Of a stretch of DNA of 64,000 bases, positions 12,159-22,782 are shown piece after piece. Origin of the DNA: Phytophthora colocasiae (taxonomy: Eukaryota > Oomycota > Peronosporomycetes > Peronosporales > Peronosporaceae); assembly GCA_018806915.1 (NCBI GenBank), contig JAGKQI010000105.1, positions 558,001 to 622,000 on the forward strand, written 5' to 3'. Numbering within the stretch: the stretch's first letter is position 1; each line of letters begins with the position of its first letter. The notes under the pieces are model-generated. The model worked only from the letters and a program-made list of their open reading frames with translations. It was not told the DNA's origin and made no database searches. The position numbers were made by a program, and so were the translations under genes.

Positions 12159-12312
12159 ACCTCACCTCCTTCCTTCCGTTTCGCATATGAACGGCGGCAA
12201 GAATGCGGACTCCGTTTAAGTACGAATCATTCGGTTCACATTCCAGCGACATGTACTTAATTGTGGGTGATGGGGCTACCACCCACATTCAACTTTCCCA
12301 CCCAAATTGAAA

Positions 12313-12329
12313 TCATTCTCCAATCTTCC
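12313..12329 (+). promoter_or_regulatory. Oomycete-type Inr/FPR core promoter
   Basis: TCATTCTCCAATCTTCC fits the oomycete initiator plus flanking region. It lies about 58 bp before the ATG at 12371, and so supports that start over any upstream non-ATG extension. Consensus match only. Confidence 0.5.
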
Positions 12330-12370
12330 TCCTGACAACCAAGTTGAAGCTCGAGAAGGCCCCTGCAGTT

Positions 12371-12736
12371 ATGGCCCCCACTCCCCAGTACGTTAAGTCC
12401 GTTGCGCTTAAGAACTCGACGTCGCACCCTGTGAAGGTGGTGGCGACGTTCGGCTCCGACGAGTTCGAGGCTGAGGGCAAAGCGAAGATCAAGGAGACAC
12501 GTGAGCTGGCGCCTGGAGCCGAAGAAGTCATCAAGGAACACGAATACGACATGGGCGGTTGGACTGCGACCGCTGCACTCTTTTCGCTGGAGGTGGAGCA
12601 CTCCACGGACAACGGATTGCTGGGCAAGACGCTGTACACTCCCAGTGTAAGCGGCATTGTGGATGTGCTGCATGTGGACATTGGCGCTGATGAAGCAGCC
12701 AAGAGCTTCAAGGTCGCGGCTGTCCGTGAGGCTTAA
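12371..12736 (+). CDS. Small orphan protein, probable beta-sandwich
   Basis: An intronless 121-residue protein starting MAPTPQYVKSVALKN. It alternates hydrophobic and polar residues (HPVKVVATFG, WTATAALFSLEVEH, VSGIVDVLHVDIG), as in a small all-beta fold. There is no signal peptide, membrane segment or cysteine. A good core promoter match 58 bp upstream, and a frame whose third positions prefer G/C as in its neighbours, favour this strand over the overlapping antisense frames. I do not recognise the family. Confidence 0.65.
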   Translation: MAPTPQYVKSVALKNSTSHPVKVVATFGSDEFEAEGKAKIKETRELAPGAEEVIKEHEYDMGGWTATAALFSLEVEHSTDNGLLGKTLYTPSVSGIVDVLHVDIGADEAAKSFKVAAVREA

Positions 12737-13017
12737 ATGTCCTGCAATTGCCATCAAGTCTGCTGGCTAGTTAATTCCTGACGGGTTCTTCGTTCTAAAA
12801 CAAAACTCTTTTTTCTTTTATGAAAAATGGTTAGCAATTCTGGTGTTGACAGTGAGCTTGTTCTGCCTGTGCGCCATAAATACTTGTGGTCTTTTGTCCA
12901 AGCTGTGTCAGCTGCAGTTCTCCCGCTATTGAGTCCCTGCTTGGCTGCCAAGTTCTCTACACAAGCTGACAAGTCAGCGAGACGTTTGCAGGCATGAGCG
13001 AAGGTCGAAGTTTAAAC

Positions 13018-14766
13018 TTACACAATGTGGCTATCCGATGGACTGTCGTCGATCGGTGGGCGCCCGTACATGACCATGGACGAGTTGTCGGACACTTTGT
13101 AAGCCGGTAAAGGTTGGTTCGTAGCTTCGTCAGTGTCTCGAGTCTCGATCTCGTCCACCTGAGAGCTGGAAAAGTAAGCGCTACCCGCATCAGAGCGTGG
13201 TGATAAAGGAGAAGCAGGGGTTCCAGGGGAGTACGGAGCAGCCAAGTAGCTCGTGTCTCCGCTTTCTGATCTCGGGGTATATACATCGGCATTCGCCTGC
13301 ACAGATCGCTGGCCAGCCAGATCCACGTGGAGCCCGAATCCCCTTTTCGGCCCGCTGCTGCTCCTCCGCTTGCGGTACAAACTGCTGCCACGGCGACTGC
13401 TGTCGCGCTCGCGGATCTCTCCGCTCTGGTTGCTGAGTACTTCCAAGCTCTCATCCACCTCTGCTTGGATCTCTGCCAGCTCTTCTTCCTCGCTTTTCCG
13501 TACACTTTCCGCAGACACACGAGAGTCGCTTGTCTGATTGACGCTGGGCTTCGAGTTGTCGGACTCTGGAGCAGACGCAGGCCGCTCTCCACAGCATTTC
13601 TTCCACCACGGCACACGAACCTGATCCGCAACAGCATGAACACGAACACAACGCAAAAAGCGTTAACATCTATAAATATGGGGAAAAGTGTTCTGGTCTG
13701 CTAGCTCATGTTGCCACTGCAAGAGTTTTGGTGACGGATGCACCACAACTCTCGCTCACAGAACGTTCATCAAAGTTGGCAGGGTAAATACGTACGGTAT
13801 TTTGTCGGTCTTGTGCGTTCTTCCGTTTGCGTTGGCGCACAATGTAGTCGTATGTTGTGATGTTCTCCATGCCTGTGCAATAGAGGAGAAGCAATTAGCA
13901 CGGATGGAGTGTAGTATAGAAAACAGGATCAGGTACGTACACAGATGAAAGTGGAAGAGTGCGAGCTGTCCGATCATGAAAAGCCACGGGCTCAGGAAAG
14001 CCAGAAGCACGATGTGAATGATCCGAAGAGTCTGGAGCGAGACGCTGTACTGCTCGTCCACGCAGAAGCCTGTGGCATCGTCCTTCTGTGTGGAGCATCC
14101 GTAGCTTGTGGCTGAGTTTCCCATCACGCCGTCTTCGTTGGTGTAGAGCTCCACGACGAGATAAATGCCCACTGCGATCTGTATTGCCAGAAACACTGAG
14201 GCTCCGACCACAGAGCCCAAGAAGAAACGATAGTTCTTCTTTCCCACGCAGTTATTAAGCCACTTGCAGTGGTGGTCGAAGACATCCACGCATTTATCAC
14301 ACAAGCGGCAGTGCCGACTCTGGTTGTTCCTGTAAGTTCGGCAACAATAGCAACATCCAGCAATTAACAACAGTTTTAATAGAGACCAAGAGACCAAATA
14401 AGGCACGTACACGTATTTCATGCAGACGTTGCAGTAGACTCGGTTATCCGGACGAGAGTCTCTGGCATCAGCCATCGTCTACAGGCACAAAACGATGTCA
14501 AAACCCCGTCTTAATCCCTCCACTAAAGTCTCTCCTACCGACGGTCTCGTGATGCAGTCATCGGACGGATCTGTACCCGTGCACATGGCAACTGACGCTA
14601 CTGTAACAAGGCAGGCAGCGGCGTATATTACGCTGAGGATAATGGCCGGCGTCCGGTCCAATATGGGCGTATAGAAGGCGAAGAAGAGCGCCATGACGGC
14701 CGGGAAGACCACCCACGTGGCCAGCTGCAGCACGTGGAACGGCGTCTCCCACCCGTTCTTGCGCAT
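13018..14766 (-). CDS. DHHC-type protein S-palmitoyltransferase
   Basis: Five exons (14539-14766, 14411-14478, 13941-14329, 13796-13872, 13018-13620) give 454 residues. The cysteine-rich domain reads C92-x2-C95-x9-H105-C106-x2-C109...D117-H118-H119-C120, then KWLNNCVGKKNYRFF, exactly the DHHC-CRD spacing once the intron inside it is removed. Two membrane segments lie before it (LATWVVFPAVMALFF; IILSVIYAAACLVTVA) and two after (VVGASVFLAIQIAVG; IIHIVLLAFLSPWLF). The post-membrane TTYDYI corresponds to the conserved TTxE motif, with D replacing E. The roughly 200-residue cytosolic tail is Ser/Arg-rich and probably phosphorylated. It transfers palmitate to protein cysteines at the Golgi or plasma membrane; the substrate is unknown. 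Confidence 0.92.
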
Positions 14767-15429
14767 ATTAAGCTCTGTGCTAGGGCGGGGCTGGCTGGGC
14801 TGGCTGGAAGAGGACGAGGAGCTGTCGCCGAACGCTGTCGGTCGTCGAGGCGTGCGCTGTCTATCAAGAGGTCCTAAATATGGGCGTAATATTAAAAAAA
14901 AAGATTTTTGCTACATGTTTTGGAATTGACATACAAATTGCAGTATTAAAAACGGGTGTATACTTATTTTGTCAATCGAAGACGTTCCAGTAAAAAACAG
15001 ATACGTATATGGTCAAAAGCTGCTTGGCAGTCCAAGCTGAGCGAGCGTGACGCCACCATAAAGGAAGCAACACTTGATTGAAAAGCAACATGCAATGGGT
15101 ACAACGCGAGTTTCGATGGCGATAGAATGAATGACCATTTTTACGCTAACTCTACGGTTTAAAAGGAACGACACAAGGTAGTGAACTTGCTGTGCTGGCG
15201 TTCCAGCAACGTCGTTAGGAGTTCGTTACATGGCCGTTGCTGAGGTGAAGGCCACATGCTTTGATCAAAGACGGAGTTCACTTTGCTAGCGTCCCTTCAA
15301 GATCCACCAGCTTCCTACCTGGTACTGAATCGCTAACCACGAGAAGCCAGCTAATGTCAAGGGAGGGTGCGTACTGTCCCCTACGTCATGTAGTAAGCGT
15401 AAAAGTGCTAATATCCTGCAGAGGAGACC
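14767..15429. other. Intergenic, 663 bp
   Basis: Divergent promoter region between the DHHC gene (minus) and the ARL2BP gene (plus). It is AT-rich around 14885-15000. I see no coding signal, tRNA or clear repeat. Confidence 0.6.
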
Positions 15430-16250
15430 ATGAACCAGCCGGAGATGGCGGATTTCGGACAGGAGGACGACGAGGAAGTCTATGGCGACGATGTGGGCGA
15501 TGAGAACACTGATGTAAAGCAATTATGTACTGATGTAAAGCAATTAGGTATGTACCTGCAAAAGTTTTTTATATCTGTTTAGATATCCGTTGATATGGTC
15601 TCTTATAGGAGACCAAGCTCGACGAGATGATCGGCGTGCTGCAGGATATCCTGATAGATCCTGAGTTCGTCAATATGCAGAGTGATTTCTGTCGTAACAA
15701 CTGTGGTATGACTGCAACTTGAATTGAATTTACTACTGGCTGTTTAACTTTTCCTTTGCACAGAGATCTTTGACAACGTTTCCGAGAACAAACTCATTTA
15801 TATGGATATTTTTCAACAATACACCGACCTCATTGGTACGCAGCGTAGAGGAAATCGCTGTCAGCCCTTCTGACGTTGCCTATTTGTACCTGCAGAGACG
15901 TTTATTGAGCGACGTTTGCATGAGAAACTGGAGGTAAACACAATAAATTGTTTTGTGTTTGAAACCATGTCCAGACTAATTCTTTGGACTGTAGTGCTTC
16001 TCGATGGAAGAGCTTTGCAATCAAATCCAAGAACACGAAGGTAAAAACGATAACTGTAAGCGCTGGTTTCATGGAGATCTCACATTTTGCTGTTAAAACA
16101 ACACCAGACGAGATCCCACCCGATGTGATTGACGTCCTCATGAGCAGCTCCGACTTCGAAGAATTCAAGAATCTCATGCTGTCGTTCAAGCAGAACGAGG
16201 CTCCATGCATCGAGATCACAGGAGATGCATTGATCTGTTGCGGCGAGTAA
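15430..16250 (+). CDS. ARL2BP: ARL2-binding protein (BART domain)
   Basis: Six exons (15430-15513 or -15534, 15609-15705, 15764-15835, 15896-15933, 15995-16040, 16108-16250) give 159 or 166 residues. After an acidic N-terminus the protein reads LDEMIGVLQDILIDPEF, NVSENKLIYMDIFQQYTDLIE, FIERRL and SSSDFEEFKNLMLSFK, the block order of the BART domain. BART proteins bind the GTP form of ARL2/ARL3 and act at cilia, centrosomes and mitochondria. All splice phases agree. The first donor is duplicated (see findings), so two isoforms differing by seven residues are possible. The ciliary role fits a flagellated zoospore, but is inferred. Confidence 0.88.
15508..15548 (+). repeat. 21-bp tandem duplication carrying two splice donors
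   Basis: The unit ACTGATGTAAAGCAATTA plus three bases occurs twice in a row at the end of ARL2BP exon 1, with 20 of 21 positions identical. Each copy contains GAT|GTAAAG, and the 21-bp period keeps the reading frame. Confidence 0.9.
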
Positions 16251-16367
16251 CTAACTCCATGAAACACAATGCGATTGATCGCGATCGATCGATGATATGA
16301 GAGGGAATGAAAGTGTTAGCTATACTCGACGCACCTACTGCCAAGAACTACGAGACGTGGTTCAAGT

Positions 16368-18129
16368 TTACATGATCGTGCATCTGCCACACATGCATTT
16401 TGCCATCGCCTTGGCCTCCAGCTCCTCATCTGTCTGCTGTGGGGTCTGCACAAACAAACAATTGTTCAAAACATAATTCCGTGATCCAACGGAGGACCAA
16501 TTCAAACTCACCGGATTCTCTGTCACCGGCTCCACCATTTCTGTTGTCTCGGCAGTAGGTTGAGTACCAATAGCTTCTTCAATTGGAGTTGACTCAGTCG
16601 GAGGTGTACTGGTCACGTTTTCAGCAGGAGTCTCCGTTCCCTCAGTCACTTCAACTTGGACATTGGCTTGGTCAATGGACTCTGCCATCACTTCCGTCGC
16701 GACCGGCACCACAACAGCTTCCATTTCTTCAATCGCTGCTACTATCTCAACATTGGCCACGAGTTTTACACGAGGAATGCAGACCGAGATGATTTGAGCC
16801 ACAGTCGATTGCGCCTCAATCGCTGCTGCCTCGATAACTGCTGCCATTTCCATCAGCACTTGGTGAATAATTGCCTCGATCTCCATATCTATCGAGGAAG
16901 AACCCCCAAATAATTCTTCAGTGATGATTGCTTCCTGCTTGATGACATTGTCACTGTCTTCGAGGGCAACGTCGTCGTCGTCAGCCGCTTCACTTTCCGT
17001 CTCCTGTTCGGGGTTCACATCTTCGTCGTCAGCAGGATTGTCGACATCCTGCTTATCTTCCGCCAACTGATTGCATACCTCAGGCTGCACCTGGACACTG
17101 ATCTTCTCTTCTGTAATGTCTGCAGGTTCTTCTGCATTAACATTTTCGAGCTTCTCGTCCTCCAGTGGCACAGAAGTTGGCTCTACAGCTCGTGCGGCAG
17201 TTTGTTTTACTTGGACTGCAGCTTTTTCAGGCTCCATTACCGAGCTGTTGGGTGAGATCAGTCCTTTTAATGCCTTAGCGTCAACTCCCGCTTGCTCGAT
17301 CTTTGACATGGCCATTTCAAGCTGTAGCAAAATCGATCTTTGTTAGGATCACTGCTTGGATGAGGACAACCAACGACAGTATCGCACCTCCTGGTTAGAA
17401 AACTCAGCGGGTTCATTCATCGCAATGGGCAGGAAGAGATCACCAGCATTTTCCTCCGAGAACATCATGAAATGTTGTACACAGAAGAGCACCTGTACCA
17501 TGTTGGTGCCCTCGTACAAGTCGTCGGTGCAAAACAGTGACAAGTCGTTCATACCGATGCTGTGAAGGCAAATTCGGGTTAAGAAATGTGAACGAATATC
17601 TACAGTCAACAATACGTACGACTTGCACTGCCGCAGAAATACTGAGATGTTTTCACGCTCCTTCCAGGGAGCCATTCGATTGCTGTAGTTGCGACTGATC
17701 GGTGACATGCAGTTGGAGACGTCCGGAAAGAGGGTTTCCATCTATCCGATGAACAAAACGCGCAGTTCGAATCAAACGTTGATTGTGTACAGAAATTCTA
17801 ATGATTTACGTACCATTTCACGTAGCACCACCCCAGACTTTAGTGCTTCATACAAATCTGTAGTCGGTAGTTGACGCTTGAGTACGCTCTCAATCCACGT
17901 CATCACCTCCTGCAAGCAAACACACCTCAGTTTAATTCTTACCTCATGAATAATAGTCAAGCTAGTAAGCTGGTTTTACACGTTGTCGACGGAGGTACTC
18001 GATGGCCATCGATTTGTCGCTGGCCCACTTAGCCGACAAAGACAAGCTACGCTGGTGCTTGCCGCCCATGGGCGAACTGCGCACATCTCCTTCATGATTC
18101 GGCATCTCAAGGATCAAGTCCATGTCCAT
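16368..18129 (-). CDS. Calponin-homology domain protein with acidic tail and C-terminal CaaX box
   Basis: Six exons (17980-18129, 17814-17909, 17620-17741, 17388-17559, 16512-17321, 16368-16445) give 475 residues. A single CH domain spans about residues 50-165: VMTWIESVL, LYEALKSGVVLREM, LFPDVSN, WKERENISVFLRQCKSIG and LFCTDDLYEGTNMVQVL match the helices of transgelin/calponin-type actin-binding domains. The C-terminal half is acidic and Val/Glu/Thr-rich with little complexity. The last residues are GRCTIM, a CaaX motif with Met last, which favours farnesylation. The last intron (66 bp, gtgagt donor) is in frame and could be retained. Function is probably actin-linked and membrane-tethered; the tethering is inferred. 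Confidence 0.85.
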
Positions 18130-18476
18130 TGCTGCGACGATATAGCTCTTAGGCTCTGTACTTGTGCGTTGTGTCTCCAAACAAAGTGTGACCTCAGTCT
18201 TCAGACGCTTTCAGCCAATGCTTTGACCCACGAAACCAACGGTAATACGCTCATATTGAACAGCTATGCCTTTCTTGGTTTTGATGCCGTCGTTCGATCC
18301 CATCCACAATCCCATCAACGATCAAAATACACTTTTCACACACGTCACATGTTGTAGTTGGCTAGAGTCCCCAACATGTCACCAGCGGCTACTTTCATCA
18401 CATTTTCTCTTCCCGATTCGCACTTAATCGAGTTGTCAGTCCACCGCCAACAGTATTCGACCAAAGTCATTCGACC
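18130..18476. other. Divergent promoter, 347 bp
   Basis: Lies between the CH-domain gene (minus) and the MAK11 gene (plus). TCATTCGACC precedes the plus-strand ATG directly and resembles an initiator. No other feature seen. Confidence 0.5.
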
Positions 18477-19952
18477 ATGATTCGCGTGGTGGCTGGAACG
18501 TATGAAGGTTTGCTGTACGGCTGGGAGTGCCCCACTGTGGCTGCAGGTGGTCGCACCAAGATGAAGCTGACGTTCGGGTATGCGGCACACTCGGAATGCA
18601 TCAAGAGTGTGGCTCTGATGGCTGCAAAGCAGGGGAAGACGCTGCTGTCCGGTGGCAACGACGAGATGATCAAGTACGTGTCTGTCACTGCAGAAAGGCA
18701 ATGAAAGACAACGTAGTTAATTGTTTTACTGTATTTTCATACAGAATCTATAACGTGGACAAGCGCGTGGAGGTCGGCAGTCTCATGGAACAGCACGGTG
18801 CCATCACGAGTCTGGAATTCTTCGGTCAGAGCCATGTGCTAAGCGGAAGTGCAGACAATTCGATCTGTATTTGGCGCACGTCCGACTGGAATTGCTTGCA
18901 CATCCTGGGTGGTCACAAGTGAGTAGCTGAGACGCTATATGTGCTGGCGAGAAAGTTCTAACGAGCTTTTTTTTTTACGTTTTAGGGGTGAAATTAACTC
19001 CATTGCGGTGCACCCGAGTGGAAAACTCTGCTTCTCAGTGGCGCGTGATCGTACACTGCGTATGTGGAATCTTGTAAAAGGCCGTATTGCATTCATTCGT
19101 CGATTGGAGAAGGAGTCCGATCTCGTCCTTATCTCGCAGAAGGGCACGCACTATGCGCTCGGCTTTGGCAAGGACTTGTCAGTGTTCAACATGAACGCAG
19201 AGGTAAGGGGGTAAACGTGTTCTTTTGAAAAGCAGGCTCTGATAATGTTTTACTCCTGGTTTTTAGTTGGTAGGCACATTGGAGCACTCGAAGAAGATTC
19301 ACTGCGCAGTGTTCGCCACGGATGAGTATGTCGTCACTGGCGGCGATGACAAGTATATTTATGTCTGGAAGACCAACGGAACGTGAGTTTCTGCTGTTGC
19401 TCAAATTGGATTCTTGCAGATGATGGCTTAAATTGATGCAATTGCTGTTGTTGCAGGTTGGTTGGAAAGGTGACACACAAAGACATTGACGCTCGCATCC
19501 GATGCCTGAAAGTGGTGTACCCGCACGGAGAAGATAAGCTGCCGTGGATTGTTCTGGCTACATCTGATGGCGCTTTCCAGATCTGGGATTTCGCCTCATT
19601 CAAATTGGACAAGGCGTCTCCTGAGGAGTCGAACAAGGCGGTGGAGCCCATTGCCTCCACTGTGCTTCTTACCAAGCCTCGTGTGACGTGCCTGTCTGTA
19701 TGCGTTGCAAGTGATCAGACCGCTTCAGAGAGCAACAAGAACGAGCCTACCACTCAGAAGGCTAAGAAGGTCAAGAAGACTAAGAAGGACAAGCAAACAG
19801 CGGCCCCTGCTGCTGGTATTCCGCACGTGGTTGTCGAACTGGATGGTGAAGCAAGCAAAGACGCAAGTGAAGATCCTTCCAAAAAGCGGAAGTCAACTGA
19901 TAGCGCGCAGCAAAAGAACAAGAAGCGAAAGCAAAAGAAGTCCCAGAAGTAG
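18477..19952 (+). CDS. MAK11: PAK1IP1/MAK11-like WD40 ribosome-biogenesis protein
   Basis: Five exons (18477-18673, 18745-18918, 18986-19202, 19267-19382, 19457-19952) give 399 residues. WD40 blocks follow the PAK1IP1/MAK11 pattern closely: TLLSGGNDEMIKIYNVD, GSLMEQHGAITSLEFFG, HVLSGSADNSICIWRT, then INSIAVHPSGKLCFSVARD and MWNLVKGRIAFIRRL. The C-terminus is a Lys-rich nucleolar tail (KAKKVKKTKKDKQ; KKRKQKKSQK), as in the yeast and human proteins. MAK11 acts in 60S ribosomal subunit assembly. Splice phases agree throughout. Confidence 0.9.
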
Positions 19953-20067
19953 AACAAGCAGCGTTTTAGCAAGGATAGAATTTGTCTCGAGTAAAGTGAT
20001 TCACCTCTCCACGTTTACCGCAAAACTTGTCAAATACTTGAAGAGGTAGTTTCTGATTAGACTAATC

Positions 20068-21132
20068 CTACTTGTTCGTCCTGTAGCTGTCACCAGTTGT
20101 GGTTCCAAGGTCCCTTCCAGCGAGGCATTCACCACGATAATTGACGCAGTCCACGGGTTTGTGACCCGTGTAGCCTGGAATGTTATCGCTGTAGAAAAGT
20201 CGGAGTGCAGTCTGTGGCATCGGATGCAGAGCTTTGGTTTCCTCAGGGCCGTTCGCCTGAGCTACCGCTTCTGCGCTGTGATCAGTGGACGGCAAGAAAC
20301 CTGCGTAACCAGGGATCTGGTTGGTCATTCGACTTGTTCCCACGTTCAGATCCGTCGTGGTTGATGCCATTCCTCGCTTTCGCATGTACGGACGTTCCCG
20401 TACGTTTTCTCCGTAGCTGCCAAAGTCGATTTGGTGGCTACTCGCTGGAGTGGACGAATGTACCAGGTATTCATTCAGTTGTTTCTCAGCGAAAGTCCCA
20501 GTCCCCCAGTAACCTGCAGACTTAGCGCGATCCAACTCGTGATCGAACAATTTGCCGACATGTTCCACCGCTTGACTGAAAAGCGGCCACGAAATCCGAT
20601 CACGAACGCTCCCTCGGCGATCCAAATAACTATTGAAAACTTCCACCACACGACGCACTGCAGCAACTCCGAGTGCGAGCGTGAGCACCTCTTGCACTTG
20701 ACTGAGTTGAATCGTAGCAGTATCTTGCTGTTGGTTGTCCTTGCTCGCGACATTCATGAAAGCTTTTTCGTACGTTTCGAGAGACACGTGCAATACACGC
20801 TTACGTTCTTCACCGAACGCCGGGAAGTCGATCAAGTACGTGGTTGAGGCAGTAAAAGGCTTAAAATCCGGTCGTTTCTCGTTTACACTCACACCACGAC
20901 GGTCAGGGATTCGGTAGTGTTCTGGTTGCACTTGTTGTCCATTCTGCATGGCTACGGACTCGTGCGAGTGTTTTCCCATTCGATTCATCGTCGGTGGAGC
21001 AATGATATGCGAGCCCATTGACGAGAACTTGGTTGCACGTTGTTCATAGGTTTCACCAGGCTTTAGCGTCGCGCAGTGCTGCACCGCGAACGACTTGAAT
21101 CCTTGGTATCCGTAAGTGCTGGATGCGCACAT
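20068..21132 (-). CDS. CIMIP2/FAM166-like ciliary microtubule inner protein
   Basis: A single exon of 354 residues from the ATG at 21132; the frame extends upstream only with a TTG start. Two PGY(A/T)G motifs near the C-terminus, IPGYAGFLPS and IPGYTGHKPVDCVNYRG, are the signature of the FAM166/CIMIP2 family, which lines the inside of axonemal doublet microtubules. MRMGKHSHESV, a Tyr-rich N-terminus and repeated Pro/Gly turns also fit a microtubule inner protein. The middle has a helical region (VQEVLTLALGVAAVRRVVEVF). Zoospores have two flagella, so expression at sporulation is expected but not shown by sequence. Confidence 0.7.
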   Translation of the reverse strand: MCASSTYGYQGFKSFAVQHCATLKPGETYEQRATKFSSMGSHIIAPPTMNRMGKHSHESVAMQNGQQVQPEHYRIPDRRGVSVNEKRPDFKPFTASTTYLIDFPAFGEERKRVLHVSLETYEKAFMNVASKDNQQQDTATIQLSQVQEVLTLALGVAAVRRVVEVFNSYLDRRGSVRDRISWPLFSQAVEHVGKLFDHELDRAKSAGYWGTGTFAEKQLNEYLVHSSTPASSHQIDFGSYGENVRERPYMRKRGMASTTTDLNVGTSRMTNQIPGYAGFLPSTDHSAEAVAQANGPEETKALHPMPQTALRLFYSDNIPGYTGHKPVDCVNYRGECLAGRDLGTTTGDSYRTNK

Positions 21133-21479
21133 GGTCGACGTTCTCTTCGTCTTGAAAGCTAAAGTGCCAACACAAATGGAGAATTGTGCATCTTCCAACC
21201 TGCTATTTTCAGTTGCTGGACAAGATGCATCTCAACGTAAATGCAGAGCAAGAGGAAGTGAGAGACAATGGCGCCGAAGCAGACGTTTATTTGTGGAAGT
21301 GGTTCTTCCTTCGAGGGAAAGTGTCGAGCTCTGCATGGTTAAAGCTGCAGGGATCGGCACTTCGCCTACGAAAGTTGCGAAAGAGGCACACGCACCGCCA
21401 CGAAAGTGGCACCTGCAACGGGGCTCGTTATTCTACTGCAGGTCGGTGTTGTTGATGAACCGACCGGTACAAAATTCGC
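21133..21479. other. Intergenic, 347 bp
   Basis: Lies between the 5' end of the CIMIP2-like gene and the 3' end of adenosine kinase, both on the minus strand. It must hold the CIMIP2-like promoter. I see no other feature. Confidence 0.5.
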
Positions 21480-22586
21480 TTACTCCTGGAACTCGCAGTT
21501 CTCCGGGAACGTGCAGCCCGAGCGAGCAAGCACAACCTGAGCGGCCCAGTGGCCGGCGTTCACGCACTGCTCAAGGGGCAGGCCCAGAGCCAGACGGGAG
21601 ATAAATCCACCAACGAAAGCGTCACCAGCACCGTTCGTGTCGACGATCGACGAGGCCTCCATCTTGGGGACGTCGAACGTGTAGGTCTTGCCCTGGTGGA
21701 CGACGATGGTGGGGTCAGCACCCTGGGTGAAGACGACCGTGCGGCAACGCGAGCCGCTGGCCTTCTCGAGCTGAGAAGTCTTGAGGGCGATCTCCTTGAT
21801 GTCCTCGCCCCAGCCCTGAACCTTGCCGAAGGCCGCGGCCTCGCTCTCATTGCCGAAGACGAAGTCAGCGTAGGGGATAGTGGCCATCAGAGGCTCCTTG
21901 AAGAACTCGACGATGAAGGGAGCCGAGAGGTTCATCATGAAGACCTTGTTGTTCTCCTTAGCGTGCTTGGCAAGCGTCAGGACAGCCGTAGGGGAGACCG
22001 TAAGGTGGAAACCAGCCGAGTAGTAGAACTGACCCTTGTTAATGATCTCCTGGTTCTCGGGCTTGGCCAGATGGTCGTGGTGGAAGTGGTTGGCGGCAGA
22101 CAGGTCAGCAATGAGCGAGCGCTCCGACTTGTGCACGCACACGGCGCACGTTCCGGTCTTAATGTCGGCCTGTTCGAGGTACGACACGTTGACACCGTCA
22201 GCCTGTGCGCACTCCTTGAGCTTCGCACCGTGGGCGTCCTTGCCCACCGATCCGAAGAAGGACGTGGCCGTCTTGTTGTGCTTGTTGAGCATCCACTGAG
22301 CCACGCGGATGGAGTTCTGCGTGGCTCCTCCGGCGATGTAGTCGGGCTTGAGCGTCAGCAGCTCCTCGAACATGGCCACGTGGCTGTCGTCAGCCAGGAT
22401 GGCGTTATTGAGCTTGAGTCCGTACTTTTCAAGGAACTCGGTGGACACATCGGCCGAGATGTCGAGCAGCGGGTTGCCCAGTCCAACAATGGAGTGCGTG
22501 AGGTTCTCGGAAGCCATTGAGCTGATGATGGGGCGTTGCTGCTTGGGCTGCTGGACGGAAGGGGAGTGTGGAGCTGCTCGCTTCAT
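21480..22586 (-). CDS. ADK: Adenosine kinase
   Basis: An intronless protein of 368 residues from the ATG at 22586, or 345 from the ATG at 22517, which is nearer the usual family length. PfkB-family motifs are clear: GLGNPLLDISADV at the N-terminus, GGATQNSIRVAQWML (the ribose-site GG motif), and DTNGAGDAFVGGF near the C-terminus with the catalytic Asp. SVGKDAHGAKL and the FVFGNESEA block are typical of adenosine kinases rather than ribokinases. It phosphorylates adenosine to AMP in purine salvage and clears adenosine from the methylation cycle. The strong G/C third-position bias creates a long antisense open frame that I do not regard as a gene. Confidence 0.93.
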   Translation of the reverse strand: MKRAAPHSPSVQQPKQQRPIISSMASENLTHSIVGLGNPLLDISADVSTEFLEKYGLKLNNAILADDSHVAMFEELLTLKPDYIAGGATQNSIRVAQWMLNKHNKTATSFFGSVGKDAHGAKLKECAQADGVNVSYLEQADIKTGTCAVCVHKSERSLIADLSAANHFHHDHLAKPENQEIINKGQFYYSAGFHLTVSPTAVLTLAKHAKENNKVFMMNLSAPFIVEFFKEPLMATIPYADFVFGNESEAAAFGKVQGWGEDIKEIALKTSQLEKASGSRCRTVVFTQGADPTIVVHQGKTYTFDVPKMEASSIVDTNGAGDAFVGGFISRLALGLPLEQCVNAGHWAAQVVLARSGCTFPENCEFQE

Positions 22587-22782
22587 GATTGACAACCGTT
22601 TCAAAAAGTGGGACCGGGATGGACCAATAGGGGAGGAGAATGCTTTCCAGCCAATCAAAATCAATATCTTTTTATTGGACAAAAATCAATACGCCATTAT
22701 CATTGGAGGATAACTTCAACTACTGTATGATAAGCTGTTGTACGAGTGCAATGCTAGATGCATTTTATTTAATGTTTTTTTA

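Noticed and set aside
12257..12757. Minus-strand open frames over the small orphan protein
   Set aside because: The plus-strand frame has a core promoter at the right distance and beta-sandwich-like composition; the antisense frames have neither.
16271..16300. GATCGCGATCGATCGATGAT palindrome-like tract after ARL2BP
   Set aside because: Short GATC repeats of this kind arise easily and lie in a 3' flank; no wider structure.
21549..22520. Long plus-strand open frame antisense to adenosine kinase (323 codons)
   Set aside because: It mirrors a highly expressed gene with strong G/C at third positions, which removes stop codons on the other strand. The product has no recognisable motif, whereas the sense frame is a clear adenosine kinase.
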